A stretch of 64,000 nt of DNA from Flavobacterium tyrosinilyticum (GCF_023656565.1 NZ_JAMOKG010000002.1:998030-1062029), one strand, 5' to 3'; positions 37,217 through 45,147 are shown, counted from the stretch's first letter. Translations and numbers: made by a program. Notes: generated by a model not told the origin, from the letters alone.

Positions 37217-37249
37217 AAAAGGGCTGTCTTTTTTAAGACGGCCCTTTTT
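37217..37249 (-). terminator. Terminator of the Omp85-like gene
   Basis: AAAAGGGCTGTCTT at 37217-37230 pairs with AAGACGGCCCTTTT at 37235-37248 (one wobble). Flanking A and T runs let it work on either strand. It lies 22 bases past the stop of the minus-strand gene. Confidence 0.8.
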
Positions 37250-37270
37250 ATGTATATTTTTACCTAAAAA

Positions 37271-38338
37271 TTAAAAAGCTTCGCCAATTCTAAAATAAAC
37301 TCCCCAGTCTCCTTTACCGACTGCGCCGTCCAGACCGACATTGAATTTCGATTTTTTGAAAGGATTATATCGGTAACCAATGCCACCTCCTGGATACATT
37401 TTCCAGTCAAAACTGGGAGTATCAGAACCGTAAATGGTCGCAATACCAAAAAAGCCTACCAATCCCATTTTCTTTCCAAAGTTATATCGGTATTCGCCTT
37501 GAATATCCATTAATCCTGACCCTCTGTATTTTCCTTCAGAATAACCGCGAATATCTGTTCCTCCAATAGTACTTTGCTGCTCAAATGCAACATTTCCAAG
37601 TCCGAACTTGCCATAAAAGCGTACCGCGATAACATCTTTGCCTTCTCGGTTAGGAAAATATTTATTGGCTTGAAAAGAAATTCGATTCGATGCCAGTTCG
37701 TTATCTAAAAATTTCGGATAAGTAGACCAGTCCATTCTAATTTTGTAACCCGTTGTCGGATAGTAAACAGCATCTCTCGTATCGTACAATAAATTAAGGA
37801 CAACTGCATTACTGTGAGAAATAGAAGAAGGAGAAATATCATCTTCATAAACGGTATTGTAATGTGCATAAGTATAAGAAAGTCCGCCATAAAACTTGCC
37901 CACAATTTTACGCTGACCTCCAACGTTCAGTACGGTCGTTTTGGTTCCGTAATCGTAAAAATCGGGTTGGTCAATATCATCCACATAAAACTGAGAATTC
38001 TGATTTCCAGTAAAAAAGAAAAATTTCAAACGCCATTTGTCTTCATTTAAATACCATTTATTAAAAAATGCTAAAGCGTATGATTTATTGGTAGTATAAA
38101 TAGCCGACATTCCAGATAATGATTTTGGAGAAATAGTATCGGCTTCATTCACTTTATACATCATCATCGGAATTGCACCAAACATGAAATCAAGATTCCG
38201 ATTATAGCTTAGATAGGGCATTATTCGCAGTTCAGTTTTCTTTTCTTTTGTCTTTTTCGGTACCGAATCGGTAATTTTTTGACCAGAAGAAGGAGAAACA
38301 AAAGCTGTAAAAAAGAGTAAAAGTAGAAAATGCCTCAT
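37271..38338 (-). CDS. BamA/TamA-type (Omp85) C-terminal barrel protein
   Basis: A 355-residue outer membrane protein with a signal peptide ending near residue 20 and no POTRA domains. The region with GGTDIRGYSEGKYRGSGLM holds the conserved (V/I)RG(F/Y) loop-6 motif that defines the Bac_surface_Ag barrel. The last strands read DWGVYFRIGEAF. Short members of this family occur widely in Bacteroidota and may serve as phospholipase-independent barrels or in lipid and protein insertion; the role is unknown. It is a single gene with its own terminator. Confidence 0.85.
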   Translation of the reverse strand: MRHFLLLLFFTAFVSPSSGQKITDSVPKKTKEKKTELRIMPYLSYNRNLDFMFGAIPMMMYKVNEADTISPKSLSGMSAIYTTNKSYALAFFNKWYLNEDKWRLKFFFFTGNQNSQFYVDDIDQPDFYDYGTKTTVLNVGGQRKIVGKFYGGLSYTYAHYNTVYEDDISPSSISHSNAVVLNLLYDTRDAVYYPTTGYKIRMDWSTYPKFLDNELASNRISFQANKYFPNREGKDVIAVRFYGKFGLGNVAFEQQSTIGGTDIRGYSEGKYRGSGLMDIQGEYRYNFGKKMGLVGFFGIATIYGSDTPSFDWKMYPGGGIGYRYNPFKKSKFNVGLDGAVGKGDWGVYFRIGEAF

Positions 38339-38450
38339 TGTATAATTTGTTTAGTGAAAATTACATTGGCGTATAATTCTTAAATTACGCTTTTCAGATA
38401 CTTGTAAATTTAAATAAAAAATGTAAGTATTTGAAATAAAAACAATTAAG

Positions 38451-39647
38451 TTACTTTGTCCTGTTAAATATAGCAACAAGTTTTTCTAAAGCGTTTTCAG
38501 AATGCAGTTGTTCACCGTTGCTTAAAGTGTCAGTTAAGGCGTTTGCGGCTCTTTTCAGCATTCTCTTTTCAAAAGAATAAATAGCAGTTTTCATATCAGA
38601 AAATGAATTGTTCGTTAAACAATCAGCCAATTCAAAAGCGTCAAGCATAGCCAGATTAGCGCCTTTTCCCGCAAAAGGAGGCATTCTATGTGCTGCATCT
38701 CCAATAATTGTCAGGTTTTCTTGTGTTTCCCAAGATTGGTTTTGCGGATAATAATACTGTGGACGAAATATAAAGTGCAATTCTTCACTTTTAAAAAATT
38801 CATGCCACTCAGAACTCCAATCTTTGTAAACCTCTGCAAACCAATCAAAAATCTTCTGATTGTTTTTAAAATCCAAATCATTTTCTGCAATCCAGTTTTC
38901 AGCAATTTTACTGCTAAGAAGAAACATTAAAGAACCGTCTCCTTTTGTGCCGTACATAATGCTCTGTTCGTTTCCTAAAGCCAGCACTTTTCCGCCTTTT
39001 GAAAATTCAAAAAGCTTGGGAGCATTTTCTTTGGCATTATAAATTGTACCTTCAATCATGGTTATACCAGAATAAATAGGCTTTTGCATACTTATATAAG
39101 AACGAATCTTAGAATTTGCTCCATCTGCGCCAATTACCAAATCGGCATAAACATTTTTTTCATTTTTAAAGAACAATCTCCAGCCATTATTTTCTTTTTC
39201 CATTGAAAGGAATTGACTGTCCCAAACCATAGTTTCTGGCAAAAGCGAATGCAATAAAACAGATCGAAGTTCTGAGCGATCTATTTCTGGACGTGGTTTA
39301 GATATATCCTGAAGTGAATCATGATTGTTTTCTGAATTTATCTGAGAAATGCTTTTCTGATCAGCATGCTCATCAAATTTCAATTCAAAATTCTGATTTA
39401 CAATTCGTGCCTTACTAGCATTTGGGCGAATCTTTTTGTAAAATTCATCTAGTAAATTTGCTTTTTCCATGGCTATTAAACCTGAATCTTCATGTAAATC
39501 TAAAGGAGAACCCTGTACACGAACTGTTGAGTTGAGGTCTCTTTCGTAAACCTTTACCTTTATATTTTGCAACTGTAAAAGACGGGCTAATACTAAACCG
39601 CCCATTCCGCCGCCAACAATGGCAACCTGTTTATTTTGTAGTAACAT
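38451..39647 (-). CDS. FAD-dependent monooxygenase, TetX-like
   Basis: A 398-residue class A flavoprotein monooxygenase. The N-terminus has VAIVGGGMGGLVLARLLQ and YERD, then GSPLDLHEDSGLIAMEKANL, which closely parallels the TetX segment [20 protein letters not shown]. The second FAD motif GDAAHRMPPFAGKGANLAML near residue 315 matches TetX as well. By eye, the substrate-contact region differs: the position of the TetX Gln192 appears to be Glu and Arg213 appears to be Lys. The enzyme may hydroxylate another planar or polycyclic compound rather than tetracycline. It lies 29 bases downstream of an AraC-type regulator on the same strand, which probably controls it. Confidence 0.85.
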   Translation of the reverse strand: MLLQNKQVAIVGGGMGGLVLARLLQLQNIKVKVYERDLNSTVRVQGSPLDLHEDSGLIAMEKANLLDEFYKKIRPNASKARIVNQNFELKFDEHADQKSISQINSENNHDSLQDISKPRPEIDRSELRSVLLHSLLPETMVWDSQFLSMEKENNGWRLFFKNEKNVYADLVIGADGANSKIRSYISMQKPIYSGITMIEGTIYNAKENAPKLFEFSKGGKVLALGNEQSIMYGTKGDGSLMFLLSSKIAENWIAENDLDFKNNQKIFDWFAEVYKDWSSEWHEFFKSEELHFIFRPQYYYPQNQSWETQENLTIIGDAAHRMPPFAGKGANLAMLDAFELADCLTNNSFSDMKTAIYSFEKRMLKRAANALTDTLSNGEQLHSENALEKLVAIFNRTK

Positions 39648-39676
39648 AGTTTGTAGTTAAAATCTATGTTGCAAAA

Positions 39677-40435
39677 TTATTTAGAGGAAAGAGCAGATAA
39701 TAGTATAAATCGGTCGTTTTTGTTTTGAAAAAGCTCTTTTGGCAGCGATCCCGAAATTTTCTTGATTTCTTTAATAAAATGTGTTTGATCTGTAAAATTC
39801 TCCTCTGGAAAAAGTTTCCCTTTAGCAATATGTTCTAATGAAGCACGAAAGCGAAGAATAGAACAATAGGCCTTTAACGAAATACCAAAATATTGATTAA
39901 AATACCGATTAATTTGACGGCTGCTCCAATTAGATTGTTCTGATAATTCTTTTACCGTGAGGTTTCCGTTGGTTTCGTATATAAGTCTGAATAGTTTTTG
40001 TTTTCGATTGTCTATTTCCTTTACCAATAAAGACTCGATTTTGGAAGAAGTTTTTTCGCAAAATAATTCAAAATCATCTAAATCATTTTCGTTAAAATCC
40101 CAAAAGTTGTTTTCAAGAAGTTTTCCTGAGTTTAAAATTTCAGTAATGCTATCATGAAAAATATACTCAACAGCAGGAAGTTTAAAGCTAACTACAAAGG
40201 TTTGGCTATTCGCTGGAATTTTCCCTTTTTCATACTGTTGCGTTCCTAAACCTAAAAGTCTAATTTGAAAAGAAGTTTCAGCAGTTTTCATCAAGGACAA
40301 ATCAATTCGTCCATCAGGAAGGCCAATCGTTTCCAATGTTTGATCCGATTTATTTTGCATGCACCAAAAGCTCTCTACAAAATCTAAGAGTTTTTTGCTG
40401 GGTTTTATGGATTTGTATGCTAAATCGTTGAACAT
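39677..40435 (-). CDS. AraC-family regulator (DUF6597-type sensor)
   Basis: A 252-residue regulator. The N-terminal half begins with KPSKKLLDFVESFWCMQN and contains GLPDGRIDLSLMK, as in AraC proteins with a DUF6597 domain. The C-terminal HTH pair includes VKELSEQSNWSSRQINRYFNQYFGISLKAY. The start at 40435 (MFNDLAYKS) is preferred over a GTG 60 bases upstream. It is the first gene of a two-gene unit with the TetX-like monooxygenase and is likely its regulator. Confidence 0.85.
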   Translation of the reverse strand: MFNDLAYKSIKPSKKLLDFVESFWCMQNKSDQTLETIGLPDGRIDLSLMKTAETSFQIRLLGLGTQQYEKGKIPANSQTFVVSFKLPAVEYIFHDSITEILNSGKLLENNFWDFNENDLDDFELFCEKTSSKIESLLVKEIDNRKQKLFRLIYETNGNLTVKELSEQSNWSSRQINRYFNQYFGISLKAYCSILRFRASLEHIAKGKLFPEENFTDQTHFIKEIKKISGSLPKELFQNKNDRFILLSALSSK

Positions 40436-40540
40436 TTTATCAAATTTTAAAGTGAAAGTAAACAAAATGTACTTTATTTCTAGGAAAAGAATCACTTATA
40501 GAAAGCTTATAAGAGACTTTCTAATTCGATAAAAAGTGCG

Positions 40541-40649
40541 ATGAAAAACTTAACATTGTATAAGTTGTTGTATATTAGTTGTTTGTGTTTGTTTTTTAGG
40601 CGCAATGAAAAACTTAACATTGGCGAATGTCTTTTTCAGTCTATATTTG
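40541..40649 (+). promoter_or_regulatory. Duplicated promoter region of the histone-like gene
   Basis: ATGAAAAACTTAACATTG occurs identically at 40541-40558 and 40605-40622. The second copy ends in the TTG of a perfect promoter: TTG at 40620-40622, 19 bases, TATATTTG at 40642-40649. The first copy also ends in TTG but is followed at a similar distance only by a less exact TAGTTGTTTG. The gene may therefore have two promoters with a shared recognition site. Confidence 0.65.
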
Positions 40650-40745
40650 TTTATTATTTTTTGATGTTAATTTAATGATTTAATAACATTAAAAATTAGC
40701 TTAATTAAAAATAAATTTAATCAATTTCTTAAAATTAACAGAATA

Positions 40746-41258
40746 ATGGCAAAAGAAATACTTGTTGATGAAATCAATCAGGAGGCAGAAGCTGTTTCGG
40801 TTATCTCAAATGACGAAATCGAGCAAAAAGAAACTCCAGTTTTAGAATCTGCTGAAACTCCAGAAGCAAAACCAAAACCTAAAAGAGCTCCTAAAAAAGT
40901 GGCAGAAAAAGAGGCTAGCACAGTAGAAGAAGCTGTTCAAGAACCAACACAAATAGAAGAAATTTCGTCTGAGGCTGAAGAAGAAACATCTGAAGAAAAC
41001 AACGATCAGCCAAAATCTAAAAAGAATAAAAAAATGAAAGAAAAAGACAAAGAGAAAAAAGAGAAAAAGAAAAAAGCTGTTGCTAAGAAAAAAGAAAAAG
41101 CAAAAGATAAAAAGAAAGAGAAAGCTAAAAAAGCAAAACTAAAAGCTAAAGCTAAAAAGAAAGCAAAAGCTCAAAAAGCGAAAGACAAAGCAAAAGCGAA
41201 AAAAATCGCTAAAAAGAAAGCAAAAAGATCTAAAGCAAAGAAGAATAAAAAGAAATAA
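40746..41258 (+). CDS. Lysine-rich histone H1-like protein with acidic N-terminus
   Basis: A 170-residue protein with two opposite halves. Residues 1-90 are rich in Glu and Asp with a short basic patch (KPKPKRAPKKV). Residues 92-170 are almost entirely Lys and Ala in KKAKAK-type repeats, ending KKNKKK. The basic tail resembles eukaryotic H1 tails and bacterial histone-like proteins such as Hc1 and AlgP. It probably binds DNA or another polyanion and compacts it. The composition is low-complexity, so homology to a defined family is uncertain. A strong promoter precedes it. Confidence 0.75.
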   Translation: MAKEILVDEINQEAEAVSVISNDEIEQKETPVLESAETPEAKPKPKRAPKKVAEKEASTVEEAVQEPTQIEEISSEAEEETSEENNDQPKSKKNKKMKEKDKEKKEKKKKAVAKKKEKAKDKKKEKAKKAKLKAKAKKKAKAQKAKDKAKAKKIAKKKAKRSKAKKNKKK

Positions 41259-41270
41259 TTGTAAATGATT

Positions 41271-41521
41271 AATTGTAAATGGTGAATTGTTAATTGTTGA
41301 AGTTGTTTAGGATAGCTATAACTTCGTTATATTGTCAGGCTGAGCGAAGTCGAAGCCCGCGCAAAGATTCATCCATTCCAATAAAGTTACAAAGCCACAG
41401 CTTACAAGATTGATACAGATTTTAAAAAATCATTTTAATCCTGTAATCTGTGGCTGTTTTTATTGCAGTTTTCACATTTCACCATTTACCATTCACAATT
41501 TACAATTCACCATTCACAATT
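41271..41521. repeat. Element bounded by 20-bp inverted repeats
   Basis: AATTGTAAATGGTGAATTGT at 41271-41290 is matched with one mismatch by its reverse complement at 41502-41521. Between them lie GCTGAGCGAAGTCGAAG (near 41340), AAAGTTACAAAG, and AATCTGTGGCT with a T run (41443-41460), the last shared with 8730-8748. The right arm contains the stop codon of the transposase-like gene, so the element probably inserted into or after its 3' end. Confidence 0.6.
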
Positions 41522-41972
41522 TTTGAGTTTTTTTCTCTATCGCAAGCTTGTCAATTTTCTGAAGAAATTCGGGATCAAATTCGGAGTAAGCACGTAGTCT
41601 GTATTTTTCGTCTCTAATTTTCATTACGAGACGAATCTTCTGTACCATCAGCCAAATTGGCTCATATCTTTTATGGCCGAGCAAATATTGAATTTTAAGA
41701 ATTGATATTTTTCGGTGAGAAAGTGTCATTAATTCTATACAAATCATCCAATAGCGAATAGGAAGATTGGAGTTTTCCATTACAGTTCCAGATCTTAGAC
41801 TAATTCTACTGCCACATTTTCTGCACTGAAATTTTAAATCATTCTGACGAAAAGAATGTACGTCATGCCCACATTTTCGGCACAAAAGTCCATTTTCTAA
41901 ACGTTTGTTTTTGAGCTCTTCAATACAAGTTGCTTCATCAGAATATTTTTCAAAATAAGCGCGTAATTCCAT
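41514..41972 (-). CDS. IS1595-type transposase N-terminal fragment
   Basis: A 152-residue protein with the zinc ribbon CRKCGH...CRKCGS and the following block SGTVMENSNLPIRYWMICIELM and KRYEPIWLMVQKIRLVMK. These match the N-terminal half of IS1595-family transposases (recognition zinc ribbon and helical domain). The DDE/ISXO2 catalytic domain that should follow is absent, and the frame stops inside an intergenic repeat arm. It is therefore either a truncated pseudogene or a domesticated DNA-binding protein. The intact start and clean frame over 450 bases favour retention. Confidence 0.7.
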   Translation of the reverse strand: MELRAYFEKYSDEATCIEELKNKRLENGLLCRKCGHDVHSFRQNDLKFQCRKCGSRISLRSGTVMENSNLPIRYWMICIELMTLSHRKISILKIQYLLGHKRYEPIWLMVQKIRLVMKIRDEKYRLRAYSEFDPEFLQKIDKLAIEKKTQKL

Positions 41973-42089
41973 TTATACAATTCCTCATTTAGGTTTCGAA
42001 ATATAAAATATTTTGAAGAAATGAAGCGTAAATTGGAATGAAAAAATAAAATGTTTTTTTGCGTTTTCTGAATAGGGTTATTTGTGTCG

Positions 42090-42345
42090 ATATATTTCGC
42101 CCCGCTGGGGCTTTTCTATGATTGGGAATGTATTTCTATAAATATATCGCCTCTCGGAGGCTTTTCTACGACTGGATTGTATTTCTATAAATATTTCGCC
42201 TCTCTGAGGCTTTTGTATGATTGAGAATATATTTCTATGTATATTTCACCCCGATAGGACTTTTACCTATATGCAAAGCTCCGGCGGAGCTCAATATTTA
42301 TAGAAAGAAATAGCATAAAAGATATAAAGCTCCAGAGGAGCTACA
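42090..42345. repeat. Periodic 50-bp palindromic repeat array
   Basis: Four direct units with CGCCCCGCTGGGG-, CGCCTCTCGGAGG-, CGCCTCTCTGAGG- and CACCCCGATAGG-type cores occur at spacings of 49-50 bases from 42098, each followed by TTTCTATAAATAT-like sequence. Two inverted units (GCTCCGGCGGAGC at 42278, GCTCCAGAGGAGC at 42329) close the array. Identical architecture occurs at 23332-23490 and 63394-63454. The inter-core sequences are themselves similar, unlike CRISPR spacers. Confidence 0.8.
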
Positions 42346-42370
42346 TCTTTTAAAACATGCTAAAAAAATA

Positions 42371-42405
42371 AAAAGGAATACTCGACAAACGACTATTCCT
42401 TTTTA
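42371..42405 (-). terminator. Terminator of the roadblock-like gene
   Basis: AAAAGGAATA at 42371-42380 pairs with TATTCCTTTT at 42394-42403, flanked by A and T runs, about 20 bases past the stop of the minus-strand gene. Confidence 0.75.
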
Positions 42406-42425
42406 TCAAGGGGGGCAAAATTTTG

Positions 42426-42803
42426 TTACAATTTACCTGCGATTTCTTTTTTATACTTATTAAGGATAGATTTTGTCATACCTAAATTAGCTTTTGTAGA
42501 GTCTACAGCCAGGTAAATAAAATAATCTTGATTATCAGAAACGTCGATAATGTGAATTTGAGAACTTAATGTAATCATTACATTGTCAATAACTTGACCG
42601 TTTAAATTCAAAGCTTTAATAGCATTCATTTTAGCTTTTACTACTTCAAGGTTGTATGCAGATGCCAATTCTGGGTCAAAATCTGCAACTGCAGAGTGTG
42701 AATAATATGACATACCGCTTGCGATTTCAGCAACAGATACTGCGATGAAACCTGGGACGTTCTTTTTTAGGTCTTCCCCAAATTGCGTTAAGAAATCAGA
42801 CAT
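42426..42803 (-). CDS. Roadblock/LC7-like small protein
   Basis: A 125-residue cytoplasmic protein with no signal peptide. It starts with a helix (SDFLTQFGEDLKKNVPGFIAVSVAEIASGM). It then has the alternating pattern VMITLSSQIHIIDVSDNQDYFIYLAVDS and a C-terminal helix, which resembles the roadblock/longin-like fold of MglB-type GTPase regulators. A matching Ras-like GTPase is not adjacent, so this remains a fold-level guess. The codon use and length look normal, and its own -7 box and terminator indicate a single-gene unit. Confidence 0.6.
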   Translation of the reverse strand: MSDFLTQFGEDLKKNVPGFIAVSVAEIASGMSYYSHSAVADFDPELASAYNLEVVKAKMNAIKALNLNGQVIDNVMITLSSQIHIIDVSDNQDYFIYLAVDSTKANLGMTKSILNKYKKEIAGKL

Positions 42804-42845
42804 AGGTTTTTAGGATTTAATTTGAATTAATCGTTTTGGATGAGG

Positions 42846-42853
42846 CAAAATTA
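42846..42853 (-). promoter_or_regulatory. -7 box of the roadblock-like gene
   Basis: On the minus strand this reads TAATTTTG, an exact TAnnTTTG match about 43 bases before the start. Confidence 0.45.
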
Positions 42854-42987
42854 ATTATACAATATTATTTAATTATCCGTATTGTGTACCTATTTTTAGG
42901 CAAATAATAAAATTAACATAAGTTCTAAAAATCAGTTTTTTTGTTTCCTCAAATTGAATTTTGTTTTAATTTGAAAATGAATTATTT

Positions 42988-43044
42988 AAACGAAAAATGC
43001 TTCTGAAAAAGCGCTGCTGCACCATTTCAAAAGCATTTTCGTTT
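42988..43044 (-). terminator. Terminator of the nitroreductase gene
   Basis: AAACGAAAAATGCTT at 42988-43002 pairs with AAGCATTTTCGTTT at 43031-43044 with one bulged base. It lies just past the nitroreductase stop in the minus direction. Confidence 0.65.
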
Positions 43045-43061
43045 AAGTAAAAAATAATTTT

Positions 43062-43694
43062 TTACTTGATTTCTGTTATAAAATCTTCTTGTGGAGTTCT
43101 TACTTTTTTCATGTTTACCAACCAATCATTTTCATGATCTCTGTATCCTAGAGGTAAAACTAAAACACTCTTTAGTCCAAGTTCGTTTAAACCTAAAAGT
43201 TTGTCTACTTCAGCAGGAATAAAACCTTCCATTGGAGTTGCATCTACTTCCTGTTCTGCAGCTGCAGCGATTGCAACACCAAACGAAATGTAAGCTTGTT
43301 TTGCAGCGTGGTTAGCGTGCCATTCTTGTCCAAGTGGCTCATACATTCCCCAAAGTCTTTGTTTGTATTCATCCATTGCATCAGCAGGAATTCCTCTTTC
43401 AGCAATTGTTCTGTCAAAAACAGCAGAGATTTTTTCTAAACTATAACCGTCCCAAGCAGCCCATACTAAAACGTGAGAAGCATCTGTAACTTGACTTTGG
43501 TCAAAACTTACAGTTCTTAGTTTGTCTTTTAATTCTTTGTTAGTTATAACAAAAATCTTGTAAGGCTGTAATCCAGAAGAAGATGGAGCAAGTTTTGCAG
43601 CTTCAAGAATATAATCTACTTTTTCTTGGGGAACAGCTTGTCCGTTCATTTTTTTTGTAGCATAACGCCACTTTAGTGCATCTATTAAGGCCAT
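43062..43694 (-). CDS. NAD(P)H-dependent nitroreductase family protein
   Basis: A 210-residue FMN-binding oxidoreductase. The N-terminus has ALKWRYATKKMNG with the FMN-phosphate Arg. APSSSGLQPYKIFVI is the second FMN contact, and AAAAEQEVDATPMEGF with LPLGYRDHEND completes the NfsB-like pattern. Members reduce nitro-compounds, quinones and flavins with NAD(P)H. It is divergent from an HxlR regulator gene with 107 bases between, so it is probably repressed by that regulator and induced by electrophiles, as yodC is by YodB in Bacillus subtilis. Confidence 0.9.
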   Translation of the reverse strand: MALIDALKWRYATKKMNGQAVPQEKVDYILEAAKLAPSSSGLQPYKIFVITNKELKDKLRTVSFDQSQVTDASHVLVWAAWDGYSLEKISAVFDRTIAERGIPADAMDEYKQRLWGMYEPLGQEWHANHAAKQAYISFGVAIAAAAEQEVDATPMEGFIPAEVDKLLGLNELGLKSVLVLPLGYRDHENDWLVNMKKVRTPQEDFITEIK

Positions 43695-43720
43695 TTTTTT
43701 TAATTGATTAAAATTGTATT

Positions 43721-43749
43721 CAAATGTAAAAACTTTAAGTGTATTTTTG
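43721..43749. promoter_or_regulatory. Divergent promoters of nitroreductase and HxlR
   Basis: CAAATGTA at 43721-43728 reads TACATTTG on the minus strand, 27 bases before the nitroreductase start. TATTTTTG at 43742-43749 is the plus-strand -7 box, 53 bases before the HxlR start. ATTACC (43758-43763) and GGTAAC (43783-43788) downstream form an imperfect dyad that could be the operator. Confidence 0.5.
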
Positions 43750-43801
43750 TCATCCGATTACCAAAAGTAACTGTAACATCGAGGTAACCTACTAATAGAA
43801 C

Positions 43802-44158
43802 ATGATAAAAGAACCAATACACGATAAAAAATCATGCAACCAGCACATTATGGCGGTGCATGATGCCATGTATATCTTAAATGGGAGATGGAAAATTTCT
43901 ATAATTGCATCGCTTTGTTTTAATACCTTAAGATTTACCGATTTATTGAGGGAAGTAGAAGGTGTTTCGGGGAAAATGTTAAGCAGAGAACTAAAAAACC
44001 TTGAAGAAAATCAATTGGTTACCAGAACCGTCTTAAATACACAGCCCATAACGGTTGAATATCAGTTAACAGAATATGGACATACTTTAAAAGAGGTAAT
44101 TGATTCTTTGGCAAAATGGGGGCATAATCATAGAAAAAAGATTACGGGTAAAGAATAA
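43802..44158 (+). CDS. HxlR-family transcriptional regulator
   Basis: A 118-residue winged-helix regulator. It has AMYILNGRWKISIIASL, GVSGKMLSRELKNLEENQLV and PITVEYQLTEYGHTLKEVI, the standard HxlR blocks. A Cys at position 12 precedes the first helix, in the place of the redox-sensing Cys of YodB. It is divergent from the nitroreductase gene and is probably its repressor. It is similar in plan to the HxlR regulator near 3.3 kb, but the two differ in many positions and have different operator-like sequences. Confidence 0.9.
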   Translation: MIKEPIHDKKSCNQHIMAVHDAMYILNGRWKISIIASLCFNTLRFTDLLREVEGVSGKMLSRELKNLEENQLVTRTVLNTQPITVEYQLTEYGHTLKEVIDSLAKWGHNHRKKITGKE

Positions 44159-44159
44159 A

Positions 44160-44633
44160 TCAGCTTTTGAGTTCTGAAATTCTCTGAAAAAATCCTTGTG
44201 TAGCCAGTTTTTGCTCCGTTTCTTCAATAGCTCTCAAAAGATTGTTCTGATTATCGGTGATTTCGTTTAAAGCATTTTTCATCACCGTCCAAACGGGCTG
44301 CATTTTTACGACCAGTTCTTTTCCTTTGGCTGTAAGCACAATTAATCTCTTCCGTTCGTCTAACTTGTCTTTTTTAGAACTGATAATTTTTTGTTTCTCT
44401 AATTCCTTCAATAAACTTATAGTTGACGGATGGCTATAACCAATTTCGCTCGCAATTTCTACAACACTCAGCATTTCTTTAATGTGAAGCGTATAAATTA
44501 CAGGAAACCATTTCGGTTCAAAATCAATACCGAACGATTTGTAGATTAAAGCACCGTCTTTGCGCAATTGCTCGCTCAGACGCTGCAACCGCGTTGATAT
44601 GGCTAATATTCCAATCTCGTCAATTATATTCAT
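44160..44633 (-). CDS. MarR-family transcriptional regulator
   Basis: A 157-residue winged-helix protein. VVEIASEIGYSHPSTISLLKELEKQKII is the recognition helix region, and DKLDERKRLIVLTAKGKELV is the wing with the Asp-Arg pair of MarR proteins. No cysteine is present in the DNA-binding core, so a ligand rather than oxidation is the more likely signal. It follows the GNAT gene by 3 bases and is cotranscribed from a promoter that carries palindromes, so it is probably autoregulated. Confidence 0.9.
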   Translation of the reverse strand: MNIIDEIGILAISTRLQRLSEQLRKDGALIYKSFGIDFEPKWFPVIYTLHIKEMLSVVEIASEIGYSHPSTISLLKELEKQKIISSKKDKLDERKRLIVLTAKGKELVVKMQPVWTVMKNALNEITDNQNNLLRAIEETEQKLATQGFFQRISELKS

Positions 44634-44636
44634 TTT

Positions 44637-45122
44637 TTATTGCTTTAGGTTTAAATGACAAAAAACATTATCGGGTTTCATTAATGGAAAATCAGTAGGA
44701 AGCGCTTCTTTTTCGATCGTTACAAAATCATTCTTTTCGTAAAAACGCAAAGCCGCCTGCAATAAAGATACCGTTCCTAAATATAAGTCTTTAATTCCTT
44801 TTTCTTTGCTATATGCAATTAGCTGTTCTAATAATTGTTGAGCAATTTGGAATTCTTTACCTCTATATTCTTTCTTAACGAACATTTTCCTGATTGCTGC
44901 AGCTTCAGAATTGAATTTTACCAAAGCAATTGTGCCAACTAATTTTTCGTCTATAAAAGCACCAAGAAAAATCCCGCCTGGTTTATAGTAAAAGTTCTCA
45001 ATATCCAATAAATCAGGCTGATCTTCTAATGTCACAGGAACATTAAATTCTTTTTGCTGAATGTGTAAAATCAAATCTACGATTTCATTTTCGTACTTAT
45101 TTTGTATAGGCTGAATGTGCAT
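44637..45122 (-). CDS. GNAT-family N-acetyltransferase
   Basis: A 161-residue acetyltransferase. The acetyl-CoA loop lies in MFVKKEYRGKEFQIAQQLLEQ, a slightly altered R-G-x-x-x-x-A version. The fold is completed by LYLGTVSLLQAALRFYEKNDFVTI. It is the first gene of the operon with MarR. MarR-GNAT pairs often acetylate and inactivate a toxic small molecule, but the substrate here is unknown. Confidence 0.85.
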   Translation of the reverse strand: MHIQPIQNKYENEIVDLILHIQQKEFNVPVTLEDQPDLLDIENFYYKPGGIFLGAFIDEKLVGTIALVKFNSEAAAIRKMFVKKEYRGKEFQIAQQLLEQLIAYSKEKGIKDLYLGTVSLLQAALRFYEKNDFVTIEKEALPTDFPLMKPDNVFCHLNLKQ

Positions 45123-45147
45123 TTGTCTTGTAAATTAAATATATGTA

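Noticed and set aside
42090..42345. Possible CRISPR array because of regular 50-bp spacing
   Set aside because: The parts between the palindromic cores are similar to one another, the orientation inverts in the last two units, and no cas gene is near. It is a palindromic repeat cluster.
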